Shown: piece by piece, positions 43,620-53,451 of the stretch | Layout: every line of letters starts with the position of its first letter | Position numbering within the stretch: position 1 is the stretch's first letter | DNA from: Terasakiella sp. SH-1 | GTDB taxonomy: Bacteria; Pseudomonadota; Alphaproteobacteria; Rhodospirillales; Terasakiellaceae | Length of the DNA: 64,000 nucleotides | Reading direction: 5' to 3' | NCBI RefSeq assembly: GCF_004564135.1 | Contig: NZ_CP038255.1 | Location: 2,219,501-2,283,500, forward strand | Translations under genes and position numbers: made by a program | Notes under the pieces: generated by a model | The model's input: only the letters and a program-made list of their open reading frames with translations | Told to the model about the DNA's origin: nothing | Databases searched by the model: none

Positions 43620-43949
43620 TCAATGCACATTCATTTTTGAAAAGACATTCAACACAACGACACCAGCCACAATCAAGCCGATTCCAATCATCGCCCCCAG
43701 GTCAGGGATTTGTTTATAGAGAAAGCCACCAGCCACCGTGACCAGAACAATCCCCACACCAGACCAGATGGCATAAGTAATGCCAATAGGAATCGTGCGC
43801 AGGGCCAAGGTCATAAAGTAAAAGGCCGCGCCATAGCCGATAACCACAATAAGACTCGGCCACAGACGGGTGAATTCTTCGGATGCTTTAAGGGCACTTG
43901 TGCCAATGACTTCTGCTAAAATAGCAATGGCAAGATAGATGTAGCTCAT
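43620..43949 (-). CDS. Small multidrug resistance (SMR/EmrE-like) transporter
   Basis: The 109-residue protein has four membrane helices. It starts MSYIYLAIAILAEVIGTSALKASEEF, in which Glu13 (in LAEVIGT) is the proton/drug-binding acidic residue. YGAAFYFMTLALRTIPIGITYAIWSGVG is the SMR core (partly quoted: LALRTIPIGITYAIWSGVG). The start follows GAAAGAAGAG; the frame extends to 44015. As a dimer it would exchange protons for quaternary ammonium or guanidinium compounds. Its substrate range cannot be read. Confidence 0.9.
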   Translation of the reverse strand: MSYIYLAIAILAEVIGTSALKASEEFTRLWPSLIVVIGYGAAFYFMTLALRTIPIGITYAIWSGVGIVLVTVAGGFLYKQIPDLGAMIGIGLIVAGVVVLNVFSKMNVH

Positions 43950-44144
43950 CTCTTCTTTCCTGTTGTTTTCTGCCGATTTGCATAGAGAAGTCGGCCTTTT
44001 TGAAAAGAATGTCAATTTTCTTTATGAATAGAGTCAGATTCACCTTGACGAATTTGGAACATTTGCGTAAAAGGCGGGTCTCTCATGAGGGCGGGACTAT
44101 GTCTGGCCCCACCTTCAATGTTTTTGAGATTAAGGATTTATATT

Positions 44145-44438
44145 ATGGCACGTCGCTGCTCACTTACTGGTAAAGGCGTTCAAACTGGCAACAACGTAAG
44201 CCACGCTAAAAACCGCACTCGTCGTCGTTTCTTGCCGAACCTGCAAGACGTAACTCTCGTTAGCGACGCACTTGGCGTTTCTGTTGGCCTGCGTGTTAGC
44301 GCTGCTGCACTGCGCACCATCGAACACAAAGGTGGTCTGGATGCGTATCTGCTTGATACAGCTGCTGACAAGCTTCCGCGTGAAGCTCGCCGTCTGAAAA
44401 GCCGCGTTAAAAAAGCTCAAGCCAAGAAAGCTGCTTAA
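44145..44438 (+). CDS. rpmB: 50S ribosomal protein L28
   Basis: The 97-residue basic protein starts [20 protein letters not shown] and continues [13 protein letters not shown], the alphaproteobacterial L28 signature. The single Cys at position 5 is the remaining part of a zinc motif in other L28 proteins. ATG 44145 is the start because the family begins MARR; an upstream frame to 44085 is not used. The gene stands alone and ends in a strong terminator. Confidence 0.97.
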   Translation: MARRCSLTGKGVQTGNNVSHAKNRTRRRFLPNLQDVTLVSDALGVSVGLRVSAAALRTIEHKGGLDAYLLDTAADKLPREARRLKSRVKKAQAKKAA

Positions 44439-44465
44439 TTCAGCACTTAGCTTTAGTTAAAGAAT

Positions 44466-44502
44466 AACCCGCCCTTCTTTCTTGAAGCGGCGGGTTTTCT
44501 TT
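44466..44502 (+). terminator. Terminator of rpmB
   Basis: AACCCGCC (44466-44473) pairs with GGCGGGTT (44489-44496), followed by a T-rich tail. Confidence 0.85.
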
Positions 44503-44521
44503 TGTCTCTCTTTTAAAACGA

Positions 44522-44836
44522 TCACGGGATCGGCGCACCAAAGGCTCTAAGCCCCTTAATCGCCGTATCAGGGTTATCTGAAATAATATCAGCTGCCCCT
44601 TTAATGGTTGCTACGGTTACATCAGCCCCTGCCTCAATCACTGTTGTTGTTACAGGAACCAAGACATCACCGATTGCAAATGCAGCAACATCATAAGTTG
44701 CCCCGCCAACGGCAGAAACAGCCGAACAAGCCGAAAGGGACATCAGCCCAACAGCAAGAACACCTGCCTGCATCAGTTTCCTGATCGTAAAAGACATTTT
44801 AAATTGAGCGGACTTCTGCCCTAAATCAGCACGCAT
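44522..44836 (-). CDS. Small lipoprotein of unknown function
   Basis: The product is about 104 residues from ATG 44836, which has a good AAAGGAG; the frame extends to 44875. A hydrophobic segment ending LSAC gives a lipobox. The mature part is about 65 residues, rich in Ala, Val and Thr (VGGATYDVAAFAIGDVLVPV), and has no known domain. It is likely to be anchored in the envelope. It is placed between rpmB and the phytase-like gene. A start at 44797 (MSFTIRK) would give a more typical signal peptide. Confidence 0.6.
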   Translation of the reverse strand: MRADLGQKSAQFKMSFTIRKLMQAGVLAVGLMSLSACSAVSAVGGATYDVAAFAIGDVLVPVTTTVIEAGADVTVATIKGAADIISDNPDTAIKGLRAFGAPIP

Positions 44837-44925
44837 CAAGATTCTCCTTTTGCTCATTTCTGCTGTTTTCATCATTTACAGAAGAAGAATACTTACCCAT
44901 TCCTTAACAAAGGCTTAGCAAAAGG

Positions 44926-45807
44926 TTAACGCAATAAAATTTTCATGACCAAGGTCCGTTGCAGCACGCTGAAATTATCATCTGCCACCAACGTTATAAC
45001 CCCATTCGCCCCCACTGAAAGACCTTCAAAATTATCAATGGGCAATGGTTTATCCAATCTTGCCAAAACAGCCCCCCGTTCCCCTGCATGGATATCCAGC
45101 TCAGATAAACGGATACGTGTGCCGATTAAGGGGGAATAGAATCGCTCCAGCAAGATCAGACGATCTGTTTTAGGGATACGCGCCAGGCCCGTTGGACGGA
45201 AACGGCCCTTATTTTCAATTTCAAAATAGGTCCAGCGGCGATCTTCTCCTTGAACCCAAACAGGAAAGCTTGAAAAATCGGCTTTTCCTTCACCGATCAG
45301 AACCAGACGACCATCTTGCAGGCTTTCAATCGCCTCTAACCCGCCATTTTTCGGCAAACCAGTAATGGCCTGTGGCAGTTTGGCTTCTTCCAGCACCCTG
45401 CCCTTCAGGTCATATCTCACCACACGGTGCTTGCGTTCAAAAGATACCCAGAAGGACCCGTCAGACGCCACGGCCAGACTTTCGGCATCTCGATATTTTT
45501 TCTTTTCAAAAGCTTGCCCGTCACGGTCTAAAAGGGCAGTTACCTCTGCTTTGGAAAAATCACCTTGAGAAAAAACAAACAATTGCCCCCGATCACTCAC
45601 CGCAATCATATCTTCGCCAAGAGATAACAGGCCCGATAAGCCCCCCAAACGCGCATCAGCTGAGGTAAGCTGCGTGACTGATAAGAGCTTGAGCTGATCA
45701 TTTTCAAAGGAAGAAAAAGCAAGTTCCTCTTGCCCCACGCTAATAGGATCAGCCCATGCCGTGTTTGCGACCAGACATAAGGGAAGGAGCCATTTTTTCA
45801 ATGCCAC
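44926..45807 (-). CDS. Exported phytase-like (esterase-like) beta-propeller protein
   Basis: The 293-residue protein has a signal peptide (MALKKWLLPLCLVANTAWA). LGGLSGLLSLGEDMIAVSDRG, NGGLEAIESLQDGRLVLIGEG and IDNFEGLSVGANGVITLVADDN are the repeated blades of the phytase-like domain (PF13449). The true phytase metal-binding residues cannot be confirmed. It starts 1 base after cobT's stop on the same strand, so it belongs to the cob operon by position, although a role in cobalamin synthesis is not obvious. Confidence 0.85.
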   Translation of the reverse strand: MALKKWLLPLCLVANTAWADPISVGQEELAFSSFENDQLKLLSVTQLTSADARLGGLSGLLSLGEDMIAVSDRGQLFVFSQGDFSKAEVTALLDRDGQAFEKKKYRDAESLAVASDGSFWVSFERKHRVVRYDLKGRVLEEAKLPQAITGLPKNGGLEAIESLQDGRLVLIGEGKADFSSFPVWVQGEDRRWTYFEIENKGRFRPTGLARIPKTDRLILLERFYSPLIGTRIRLSELDIHAGERGAVLARLDKPLPIDNFEGLSVGANGVITLVADDNFSVLQRTLVMKILLR

Positions 45808-47658
45808 CTAGCCTCTCATATGCATATGATCGAGCTTGGCATCAAACAGGTCTGCCAAATTTTGCAAGATGGTGCCCCCCAAATCTTCCGGGTTACTCAA
45901 TGTCACGGCATTTCGGTAATAACGCGTGACATCATGACCGATTCCAATTGCGGTTAACTGCACAGGGGTCTTGGTTTCCATCCATTCAATCACTTCACGC
46001 AAATGCGCTTCTAGATAACTGCCCGGATTTGAGGAAAGAGTCGAATCGTCCACAGGTGCCCCATCGGAAATCACCATCAAGATTTTACGATCTTCCGGGC
46101 GTCCCATCAGACGCTTATAGGCCCAAAGCAACGATTCCCCATCAATATTTTCCTTGAGCAAACCTTCTTTCAACATCAGGCCCATATTATTTTTGGCCCG
46201 ACGCCACGGTACATCGGCGGGTTTATACACCACATGGCGAAGATCATTCAGGCGACCGGGATTGGGCTGCTTTCCTTCTTCCATCCATTTATCACGCGAT
46301 TTGCCCCCTTTCCACGCCCGCGTGGTAAAGCCAAGCACTTCAACCTTTACCCCACAGCGTTCCAGGGTGCGCGCCAAAATATCCGCACTGATCGCCGCCA
46401 CTGTAATGGGGCGTCCCCGCATGGAACCGGAATTATCAATGAGCAAAGACACCACCGTATCTCTAAATTCCGTTTCCTTTTCCCATTTATACGAAAGAGA
46501 ATGGGTCGGGTTGGCAACGATCCGGGCCAGACGGGCACAATCCAGCAAGCCTTCTTCCAGGTCAAAATCCCAGGAACGTTGCTGCTGCGCCATAAGGCGG
46601 CGCTGTAAACGGTTGGCAATACGTGCGACCACGCCTTGAAGATTGGCAAGTTGCAAATCAAGCTGACGACGTAAACGCTCCAGCTCTTCTTCATCAGCAA
46701 GATCAAGGGCCTCGACCTCTTCATCAAACTCGGTCGTATAGGCTGTATAATCAATCTGAATCGCCTGTTCCGGGTCCCACCAGTTTTGGCGACTGGTTGG
46801 CCCTGCCGGGGCTTCTTCGCCTTGACCGGGGCTTAAGTCTTCTTCCTCGCCTTCTTCCGGCTCCCCTTCCATGGTGCCCATTTCATCACTTGGCGCAGAT
46901 GGCATTTCCATGTCATCAGCCACCTCACCACCGGAACCAACACTTTCGATTTCCTGCTCAGACGGGCTGTCTTCGCCTTCCGTTTCCTCAGATTGTGAGT
47001 TTTCTTCTTCTTCCTCACGCTCGCCACTGGGGGGCTCTAATAATTCCAGCTCTTCCAGAAAACGGTAAACCGCTTCACCATAGGCACGTTGATCATCGGC
47101 ATTGGCAACCAGCCCATCCAGCACTTCTGCGCCATGTTCTTCTAAAAACGGGCGCCATAAATCTGCTGCCTTTTTCGCTACAACAGGCAATTCCCGCCCC
47201 GTCAAACGTTCACGCACCAGTAAGGCCAGCCCGTGAGCCATGGGCACTTCATCACGATTTAATGCCTTGTTCCAGCCATTTTCCTGACAGCGGATATTCA
47301 AAAGAGAACGCAGGTTCTCAGCAACCCCTTTCATACGGCGCGACCCGAGTGCCTCCACCCGAACCTGTTCCACCAGCTCAAACACCTCGCGGGCATTTTG
47401 ATCAGACGGCATCTTTTCACGGTGCAACGCCGCATCATGAAAACGCAGACGCAACGATGCGGCATCGGCTGTGCCACGTAAACGCTTAAGGTCGTCTTTT
47501 GAAATCCCACCACGCGATGGCAGGGGCAAGCGTACCGAACTTGGCGACACACTGGCGGCCCCTGGGGAATAATTGACCATCAGCTCGGCTTCACCAGACA
47601 AAGAGCGCACCGTCGCTGTCGTCACCCGTTTTAAAAGATCGCGTCCTTCTTCCTGCAT
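45808..47658 (-). CDS. cobT: Aerobic cobaltochelatase subunit CobT
   Basis: The 616-residue protein has an N-terminal helical domain and an acidic central linker (about residues 215-300, [20 protein letters not shown]). A C-terminal von Willebrand A domain follows, whose metal site DNSGS is visible in [11 protein letters not shown]. With CobS and CobN it inserts cobalt into hydrogenobyrinic a,c-diamide, using ATP hydrolysed by CobS. CobN is not in the window. It starts 2 bp after cobS. Confidence 0.95.
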   Translation of the reverse strand: MQEEGRDLLKRVTTATVRSLSGEAELMVNYSPGAASVSPSSVRLPLPSRGGISKDDLKRLRGTADAASLRLRFHDAALHREKMPSDQNAREVFELVEQVRVEALGSRRMKGVAENLRSLLNIRCQENGWNKALNRDEVPMAHGLALLVRERLTGRELPVVAKKAADLWRPFLEEHGAEVLDGLVANADDQRAYGEAVYRFLEELELLEPPSGEREEEEENSQSEETEGEDSPSEQEIESVGSGGEVADDMEMPSAPSDEMGTMEGEPEEGEEEDLSPGQGEEAPAGPTSRQNWWDPEQAIQIDYTAYTTEFDEEVEALDLADEEELERLRRQLDLQLANLQGVVARIANRLQRRLMAQQQRSWDFDLEEGLLDCARLARIVANPTHSLSYKWEKETEFRDTVVSLLIDNSGSMRGRPITVAAISADILARTLERCGVKVEVLGFTTRAWKGGKSRDKWMEEGKQPNPGRLNDLRHVVYKPADVPWRRAKNNMGLMLKEGLLKENIDGESLLWAYKRLMGRPEDRKILMVISDGAPVDDSTLSSNPGSYLEAHLREVIEWMETKTPVQLTAIGIGHDVTRYYRNAVTLSNPEDLGGTILQNLADLFDAKLDHMHMRG

Positions 47659-47660
47659 GA

Positions 47661-48659
47661 TCAGCTCAACGCCACGCGGGCAACACTTAAAGGCAGCTCT
47701 TCATTAAAACAACGCTGATAGAATTCAGCCACAACTGGGCGTTCCATCTCGTCACATTTATTTAAGAAGGTCACACGGAAGGAATAAGCCAAATCTCCAC
47801 CAAAGATTTTTGCATTTTCCGCCCATGTAATCACAGTACGCGGAGACATCACCGTTGAAATATCCCCATTGATAAAGCTTTGGCGCGTCTCATCAGCCAA
47901 TTCAACCATGGCACTGACATTCTTGCGCCCCTCTTCGGTATTCATCTCCGGCAATTTGGCCAGAATGATCTCACATTCTTCATCATGGGGAAGATAATTC
48001 AGCGTCTGTACAATCGACCAACGGTCCATCTGGCCCTGGTTGATTTGCTGTGTACCATGATACAAGCCTGTTGTATCACCCAAACCAATGGTGTTGGCTG
48101 TGGCAAACATGCGAAAATGGTCATGGGGGCGGATCACCCGGTTTTGATCCAGCAAGGTCAGCTTGCCTTCTACTTCCAAAATACGCTGAATAACAAACAT
48201 CACATCCGGGCGACCGGCATCATATTCATCAAAGACCAGCGCACAAGGATGCTGCAACGCCCAAGGCAGAATCCCTTCACGAAATTCAGTCACCTGCTTG
48301 CCTTCTTTCACCACAATGGCATCCTTGCCGATCAGGTCAATCCGGCTGATATGGCTATCCAGATTGATGCGTACACAAGGCCAGTTTAAACGGGCAGCCA
48401 CCTGTTCGATATGAGACGATTTCCCGGTACCGTGATAACCCTGCACCATCACGCGGCGGTTATGGGCAAACCCGGCCAAAATCGCCAATGTGGTTTCCCG
48501 GTCAAAACGGTAACTTTCATCCTGATCGGGCACATATTCATTTTTCTGGGAAAAGGCGGGAACCTCCATATCCACATCAATGCCAAAGGTGGAGCGCACA
48601 TCCACAGTCGTATCCGGGGCATTTAAAGGAAAAGCTTGTGTGCCTGCAATGTCAGTCAT
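47661..48659 (-). CDS. cobS: Aerobic cobaltochelatase subunit CobS (AAA+ ATPase)
   Basis: The 332-residue MoxR-type AAA protein has Walker [10 protein letters not shown], Walker [14 protein letters not shown] and sensor ATANT. It forms rings with CobT that drive cobalt insertion. The first 30 residues (about 1-45: SRT-like [13 protein letters not shown]) are typical of CobS. It is 13 bp after the J-domain gene and 2 bp before cobT. Confidence 0.96.
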   Translation of the reverse strand: MTDIAGTQAFPLNAPDTTVDVRSTFGIDVDMEVPAFSQKNEYVPDQDESYRFDRETTLAILAGFAHNRRVMVQGYHGTGKSSHIEQVAARLNWPCVRINLDSHISRIDLIGKDAIVVKEGKQVTEFREGILPWALQHPCALVFDEYDAGRPDVMFVIQRILEVEGKLTLLDQNRVIRPHDHFRMFATANTIGLGDTTGLYHGTQQINQGQMDRWSIVQTLNYLPHDEECEIILAKLPEMNTEEGRKNVSAMVELADETRQSFINGDISTVMSPRTVITWAENAKIFGGDLAYSFRVTFLNKCDEMERPVVAEFYQRCFNEELPLSVARVALS

Positions 48660-48672
48660 ATTTTTTGTCTTT

Positions 48673-49263
48673 CTAATCGAGAATTACATTTTTAAGCAAT
48701 GTATAGGCTTGGCTGATAATTTTGAAGCGTTCTTCTGCATCTTTATCGCCATTATTGGCATCCGGATGATATTTTTTGACAAGCGTCTTATAGCGGGTCT
48801 TGAGTTCATCCTGTGTAACGCCGGGTTTTAAGTCCAAAACGGCAAAGGCTTGGCGTTCTTCATGGTCAAACTGGCTGTAATCATCTTCCGGTTCGTTCTT
48901 GAAACTGCCGTCTTCGTTGAAAAAGCCGAAATCATCCTTGAAGCCACCGCCCCCAGCACCCGGTGCCTTTTTGAACGTGCCAAAATTCCAGCTTGGGCGG
49001 TCCCATGTGTAATCTTTACGCATGTCACGTTCGATATCAGCCGTGGACATGCCCTCATAATAATTCCAGCGTTTATTATATTCACGCACATGGTCCAAGC
49101 AAAAAAAGTGATACGAACGTAAGGTATCACGGGATTTTGGAGCTTTGAATTCGCCAATATCTTCGCAGTCCGGCCATGCGCATCTGGGCGCATCCGGGTC
49201 AATCTCGCTTTCTGGCTCTTCCCAGAAACGACTATTGAAACGAAGATCACTTTTAAAGCTCAC
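48673..49263 (-). CDS. J-domain protein linked to cobS
   Basis: The 196-residue protein has a C-terminal J domain (from about residue 130: [33 protein letters not shown], with HPD). The N-terminal half has two Cys pairs ([36 protein letters not shown]) that could bind zinc. The J domain would stimulate an Hsp70 ATPase. This gene is regularly found before cobS in alphaproteobacteria (established synteny), but a role in cobaltochelatase folding is only inferred. Confidence 0.88.
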   Translation of the reverse strand: MSFKSDLRFNSRFWEEPESEIDPDAPRCAWPDCEDIGEFKAPKSRDTLRSYHFFCLDHVREYNKRWNYYEGMSTADIERDMRKDYTWDRPSWNFGTFKKAPGAGGGGFKDDFGFFNEDGSFKNEPEDDYSQFDHEERQAFAVLDLKPGVTQDELKTRYKTLVKKYHPDANNGDKDAEERFKIISQAYTLLKNVILD

Positions 49264-49410
49264 GTCTTCAAATCCACCAAGTTATAAAATCCCATGGCTG
49301 ATATGGGACAGACCCTTGCTTATAGCAAGCCAGCGACATTTGAAAAAGCCACAAAAAATCCGGTGAAAATAAAATTCACCGGATTAATCAAACAAAGGTG
49401 CGTTCAGGAA

Positions 49411-49785
49411 TTATTTTTCATCCGCCAGCGCACGCGCCAGACTGGAAATAGCTTCCTGATGTTTTTCATTGCGAATCATGGAGAAATGACGCGACAATTC
49501 CAGCCCCATACGTTCACGCGGGTTGCTTTCTCGCGGGGCTTCCCCACCGACACCTTCAAAAAAGAATTCAACAGGTGTGTTCAACATACGGGCAATTTCA
49601 AACAAACGGCCCGCAGACACACGGTTTACACCTTGCTCATACTTATGAGCTTGCTGGTAAGTTACACCAATACCTTTGGCCAGCTCTTGCTGGGTAAGGC
49701 CCAACATAATACGACGCTCACGGATTTTTTCACCGACAAAACGGTCAACATCATCTGCGCGTTTTTTGTTTACTATATCCGACAT
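49411..49785 (-). CDS. XRE-family regulator, short alphaproteobacterial type
   Basis: The 124-residue protein reads DVDRFVGEKIRERRIMLGLTQQELAKGIGVTYQQAHKYEQGVNRVSAGRLFEIARMLNTPVEFFFE, quoted in part as IGVTYQQAHKYEQGVNRVSA. This is a helix-turn-helix (about 12-75) with the TYQQ(A/V)HKYE variant common in alphaproteobacteria. The C-terminus is short and charged. The start ATG is 206 bp from the divergent bolA gene. Target unknown. Confidence 0.9.
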   Translation of the reverse strand: MSDIVNKKRADDVDRFVGEKIRERRIMLGLTQQELAKGIGVTYQQAHKYEQGVNRVSAGRLFEIARMLNTPVEFFFEGVGGEAPRESNPRERMGLELSRHFSMIRNEKHQEAISSLARALADEK

Positions 49786-49991
49786 CGGCTTATAGCTCCC
49801 ATTATCATAGTTAGCGACTCAGCATCTCTAAAGAGTCAAAATTGCCCTCAGAATTATCTTTTAGTTATACTTCCTTAGTATAGTATTGCAAAAAAGTTAT
49901 CAAGCTTTACATTTCATAATCTTTTGGTTGAAACGATCAATCAACCCTAAGTCATTATAATTTAACAATTTATTGGCGTGAGGACAATAGT

Positions 49992-50273
49992 ATGTCAATT
50001 GCAAAAGTCATGGAAGAAAAACTCCAAAAGGCCCTAAACCCCAAGATTATAAAACTGGAAGACGAATCTTTTCGCCATGCCGGCCATGCAGGAGCCAACC
50101 CCGAAGGCGAAAGTCACTTCCAACTTCTGATCGTTTCTGCTGCATTTGAAGGGGTTTCACGGGTTCAACGACAACGTATGGTCTATGACATTCTCGCCGA
50201 AGAAATGAAAGGCCGTGTCCATGCCCTGGGGCTCAAAACCTTGAGCATCACAGAATATGAGAAAAGTGAATAA
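49992..50273 (+). CDS. bolA: BolA-family protein
   Basis: The 93-residue product has the BolA fold. IKLEDESFRHAGHAGANPEGESHFQLLIVSAAFEGVSRVQRQRMVYDILA contains the [2Fe-2S]-ligand His candidates (FRHAGH) and the VSRVQRQRMVY helix (quoted in part as VSRVQRQRMVYDIL). BolA proteins pair with monothiol glutaredoxins in iron-sulfur cluster trafficking. It is divergent from the XRE gene in the typical alphaproteobacterial order cobT-cobS-J-domain-BolA. Confidence 0.92.
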   Translation: MSIAKVMEEKLQKALNPKIIKLEDESFRHAGHAGANPEGESHFQLLIVSAAFEGVSRVQRQRMVYDILAEEMKGRVHALGLKTLSITEYEKSE

Positions 50274-50322
50274 TATCGTATGCAATCAGGGATTTATTTT
50301 AATTATATGGTATGCAAGCTAA

Positions 50323-50336
50323 TTGACATAAATCAA
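50323..50336. promoter_or_regulatory. FNR/FixK-type box with overlapping -35 of a candidate promoter
   Basis: TTGAC-ATAA-ATCAA matches the FNR-type consensus TTGAT-N4-ATCAA at 9 of 10 positions. Its first half is also a -35 (TTGACA, 50323-50328) 17 bp before TAAAGT (50346-50351). A box on the -35 implies repression, unless the true start is elsewhere and the box sits upstream of it. Confidence 0.5.
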
Positions 50337-50424
50337 CTTTCACCCTAAAGTAGGCCCAAAGCATCCGTTTGCGAGATCAATAGGGGTATTGAGAGGTTGG
50401 ATGCGCTGTCTACCGACTGTCTGC

Positions 50425-50476
<52 letters not shown>

Positions 50477-50490
50477 GACTGGGGTAGTGA

Positions 50491-50811
50491 ATGACTTTAT
50501 CTTTGGTAAGTCGTAACGTTGTCATTGCGGGGCAGCGTACCAGCTTCCGTTTGGAACCGGAAATGTGGTCAGCACTTGATCATATTTGCGAAGAAGAACA
50601 TACGGACGTACATACGCTATGCACATGGATCAGCGATTATAAGCCACGTTCCAATCGCACCTCTGCGATTCGCGCATTTATCGTGGCCTACCTGCGTGCG
50701 CAGCTCAATGGTAAAGGAAAATCCGAACATGGCCCGGATTGCCCGTGCCATACTGAAGATATGAGTGAAGGACTGTGCAGTATTCTCACCGAAGACTGCC
50801 AGACACACTAA
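50491..50811 (+). CDS. Ribbon-helix-helix protein (RHH_4-like)
   Basis: The 106-residue product reads SRNVVIAGQRTSFRLEPEMWSALDHICEEEHTDVHTLCTWISDYKPRSNRTSAIRAFIVAYLR, quoted in part as TSFRLEPEMWSALDHICEEE. It matches the RHH_4 type seen in many alphaproteobacteria. The C-terminal 30 residues are Cys/His-rich (HGPDCPCHTEDMSEGLCSI, with further Cys), possibly binding metal. The gene is preceded by a TAGA microsatellite and an FNR-type box, so expression may vary with repeat length and oxygen (inference). Target unknown. Confidence 0.82.
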   Translation: MTLSLVSRNVVIAGQRTSFRLEPEMWSALDHICEEEHTDVHTLCTWISDYKPRSNRTSAIRAFIVAYLRAQLNGKGKSEHGPDCPCHTEDMSEGLCSILTEDCQTH

Positions 50812-50819
50812 ACACATCT

Positions 50820-50899
50820 TGTCATCCCCAGCTTGACTGGGGATCCAGAATTATATGATATCAAAACATACTGGATTCTCAGTCAAGCTGAGGATGACG
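50820..50899. repeat. Dispersed palindromic repeat, copy 2
   Basis: Arms of about 28 bases, GTCATCCCCAGCTTGACTGG... and ...CAAGCTGAGGATGAC, are complementary at about 25 positions. The copy lies between convergent genes and could act as a terminator. Confidence 0.8.
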
Positions 50900-50911
50900 T
50901 TTTGTGCTGCC

Positions 50912-51469
50912 TTACTCACCACCGACATAATATTCCGGCCAGCGTTCCTTAACCAGCTCCCCGGAACTGTCCATCGCATGGCACCCATCAATCAGAGATG
51001 GCTTATCACGTTCTTCTTCCGGCAGATTTTCCCTTCTGCGTTTTAAGGCCGGATAGAGCGTTTGATAAGTCGCTGTGGCAATCGGGGCCAGCATTTCCAC
51101 CAAATGGGTACAGCCTTTTACACCACCCAGTTTTTCACGGACACGACGGTTCCAGCCCGGACCAATTTGCATCCCACTCAGTACATCAAAGGCAGGGGTG
51201 ATATTGCCACACATATTAAACGGGCTGTCATCAATCGCAACGGCAACCTCACGCACCGTCATGGTTTCATCCACTGTTAAGCGAATGCGCATATTGTGAA
51301 TCGGCTCACCCGCCTTAATTTCTGTGCGGTCTTTATTGGGAAAGGAATAGGTCTTGGTATCCACCAAATGACCTTCTACATCAAAAAGACCGTCGTCACG
51401 TTCATATCCGGTAAAGGCAACCTTGCGCGTATGCAGGTGTTTGCGTTGTGCAGGCGTTGGTAAGGGCAT
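50912..51469 (-). CDS. DUF2889-family protein
   Basis: The product is about 185 residues from ATG 51469 with AGGTGG upstream; the frame extends to 51487. RKHLHTRKVAFTGYERDDGLFDVEGHLVDTK (partly quoted: YERDDGLFDVEGHLVDTK) is the DUF2889 N-terminus, and KGCTHLVEMLAPIATATYQTL carries the conserved GCTHL. The His and Cys pattern suggests a metal site, but the function of the family is unknown. There is no signal peptide. Confidence 0.85.
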   Translation of the reverse strand: MPLPTPAQRKHLHTRKVAFTGYERDDGLFDVEGHLVDTKTYSFPNKDRTEIKAGEPIHNMRIRLTVDETMTVREVAVAIDDSPFNMCGNITPAFDVLSGMQIGPGWNRRVREKLGGVKGCTHLVEMLAPIATATYQTLYPALKRRRENLPEEERDKPSLIDGCHAMDSSGELVKERWPEYYVGGE

Positions 51470-51554
51470 CAGACCACCTATACTCAAAAATCATACAAAA
51501 CAGCCAAGCGACTGAATTTACGGACATAAGAGGTAGGCGGTTATCTTCAAGGCG

Positions 51555-52010
51555 TCAAGCCCCGATCCCGTATCCATCTTCCCCATGAACATAGGCTTCA
51601 CAGGCATGAAGGTCTTCTGCCAAACCAGCCTGTACAGCCTGATACAAATCACGCACGGAAACCATGCCAATCGGCTTTTGATCCTCATCTACAATCGGAA
51701 GATGGCGATAGCCTTTTTCCACCATCATATCCAATGCCTGACCTGATAACATATCCCCGGTCACAGTATCCGGGTTCGGCGTCATCACATCCTTGACAAG
51801 GGTTGCGTCTGGCTCAAGACCGACGGCCACCACTTTACGCATTAAATCACGTTCGGTAATAATCCCGACAATCCTGGTCCCTTTGACCACGACCAAAGCC
51901 CCGATATTTTCATTTGTCATCAAGGCCGCAGCCTGATGGACTGTTTTGTCCGGTAAAATCGTCAGACACCGACATTCCTTAATAACATCTGGTACTAGTT
52001 TTTTCTGCAT
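51555..52010 (-). CDS. Two-CBS-domain protein
   Basis: The 151-residue product has two CBS repeats: residues 7-65 (TVHQAAALMTNENIGALVVV, GIITERDLMRKVV) and 70-125 (MVEKGYRHLPIVDEDQKPIGMVSVRDLY, partly quoted: GYRHLPIVDEDQKPIGMV). CBS pairs bind adenine nucleotides and regulate other proteins. There is no additional domain. It lies 85 bp downstream of the CorC-type gene. Confidence 0.9.
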   Translation of the reverse strand: MQKKLVPDVIKECRCLTILPDKTVHQAAALMTNENIGALVVVKGTRIVGIITERDLMRKVVAVGLEPDATLVKDVMTPNPDTVTGDMLSGQALDMMVEKGYRHLPIVDEDQKPIGMVSVRDLYQAVQAGLAEDLHACEAYVHGEDGYGIGA

Positions 52011-52095
52011 TTCCTTCCTCCCAAAAACTCTAAAGGTTGAGTCATAGATAGGAAGCTAAAAAAACAGTTTCAAATGCAATTTTATAAATCGCCGT

Positions 52096-53358
52096 CTATT
52101 CGTCCAGATGGGGTGAAAACACCCGAATGGACGTAATTTGATTTCTTTTGCGTTCCAGCACCTCAAAACGGAAATCAAAGAAATGGAAAATCTGCCCAAC
52201 TTCGGGAATACGGCGCGCTTCGTGTAGTAATAACCCCGCAATTGTCGCCGCTTCCTCATCAGGCAGGCGCCATTCAAACTCACGGTTTAAGTCACGAATG
52301 GTCACAATCCCGTCTACGATATAAGAGCCATCGGCCTGGGCCTGTACCCCTTCAACCTGATCATCATGTTCGTCTTCAATTTCCCCGACAATCTCTTCAA
52401 GGATGTCTTCCAGCGTGACAATCCCCATGACCGAACCATATTCATCAATCACAATCGCAAAATGTTCACGCCGCGCCCGAAAAGCCTCCAACTGCCCCAT
52501 CAACGAGGTCGCTTCGGGGATAAACCAGGTTTTACTTGCCAGTTCCTCAATCTTAAGGCCGGATAAATCCCCTTTTTTAGCCCGGATGGCCCGCAACAAT
52601 GCCTTGGCATGCAAGACACCAACAATATTATCCGGTTCTTCGCGGTAAAGCGGAATTCGGGTAAAGGGGCTATCTAAAACCTGTTCCACAATCTCTTCGG
52701 CAGGTAAATCCGCATCAATCATCACCACAGATTTGCGATGGGTCATGATCTCACGCACTTCAACATCTGTCAGATCAAGGATGCTGTGCAACATGGTGCG
52801 TTCCTGATTGACAGAATCATCATGATCACTGTCATGCAGGTTAATCGCCCCGCGCAATTCTGCCTCAGACTGACCGCCAGCTTCGGAATTTGTGGCCCCA
52901 AACAAACGCAAGGTGCCTGCGACAATAAATTGAATGGTCGCCGTAATCGGGGCCAGAATAAAGACCAGCACCTTCATCACAGGGGCGATACCCAGCGCCA
53001 TTTTATTGGCATTTTGCAAGGCAAAGGTCTTGGGCATGATCTCTGCAAAGATCAGGACCACAACTGTCATGATCAAGGTTGCCCATACCACACCGGTTTC
53101 CCCAAATAACTGGATCATCACACTGGTCGCCAAGGCAGATGCGAGAATATTGACCAAATTGTTTCCAAGCAAAATGGCACCAATCAGGCGTTCCTTGCGA
53201 TCCAGCAGGCGGTTCACAATCCCTGCGCGTGTGTTATCTTCATCCTGTTCCAGTTGATGCATCAAGGGGCGAGAAGCGGCCGTCAGCGCCGTTTCAGAAC
53301 CGGAAAAAAAGGCTGAAAATAAAATCAGCAATACAATCGCACAGATAATCAGGGTCAT
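52096..53358 (-). CDS. HlyC/CorC-family transporter-like protein (DUF21 + CBS)
   Basis: The 420-residue product has three or four N-terminal membrane helices (DUF21/CNNM domain, about residues 1-130; FSGSETALTAASR is the family signature). Two CBS domains follow (about 200-320) with a CorC_HlyC domain at the end (EWRLPDEEAATIAGLLLHEARRIPE, partly quoted). The family is involved in magnesium/cobalt efflux or ion homeostasis. It is followed by a CBS protein on the same strand. It is next to aroB in the usual alphaproteobacterial order. Confidence 0.92.
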   Translation of the reverse strand: MTLIICAIVLLILFSAFFSGSETALTAASRPLMHQLEQDEDNTRAGIVNRLLDRKERLIGAILLGNNLVNILASALATSVMIQLFGETGVVWATLIMTVVVLIFAEIMPKTFALQNANKMALGIAPVMKVLVFILAPITATIQFIVAGTLRLFGATNSEAGGQSEAELRGAINLHDSDHDDSVNQERTMLHSILDLTDVEVREIMTHRKSVVMIDADLPAEEIVEQVLDSPFTRIPLYREEPDNIVGVLHAKALLRAIRAKKGDLSGLKIEELASKTWFIPEATSLMGQLEAFRARREHFAIVIDEYGSVMGIVTLEDILEEIVGEIEDEHDDQVEGVQAQADGSYIVDGIVTIRDLNREFEWRLPDEEAATIAGLLLHEARRIPEVGQIFHFFDFRFEVLERKRNQITSIRVFSPHLDE

Positions 53359-53377
53359 AGACCGATACTCCTAATAG

Positions 53378-53446
53378 GCGTCATCCCAACTTGATCGGGA
53401 CTCTCCTGCCCCGTCACAAAGATCCCCGCCTACGCGAGGATGACGC
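53378..53446. repeat. Dispersed palindromic repeat, copy 3
   Basis: GCGTCATCCC...AACTTGATCGGG at one end and CGCGAGGATGACGC at the other are complementary at the tips. It lies in the aroB-CorC gap, just after the aroB stop, where it could end aroB transcription. Confidence 0.75.
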
Positions 53447-53451
53447 TATTT

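Noticed and set aside
46623-47489. 288-codon rightward ORF opposite cobT
   Set aside because: Shadow of the acidic linker and helical domain of cobT; Pro/Leu/His-rich and without homologous motifs.
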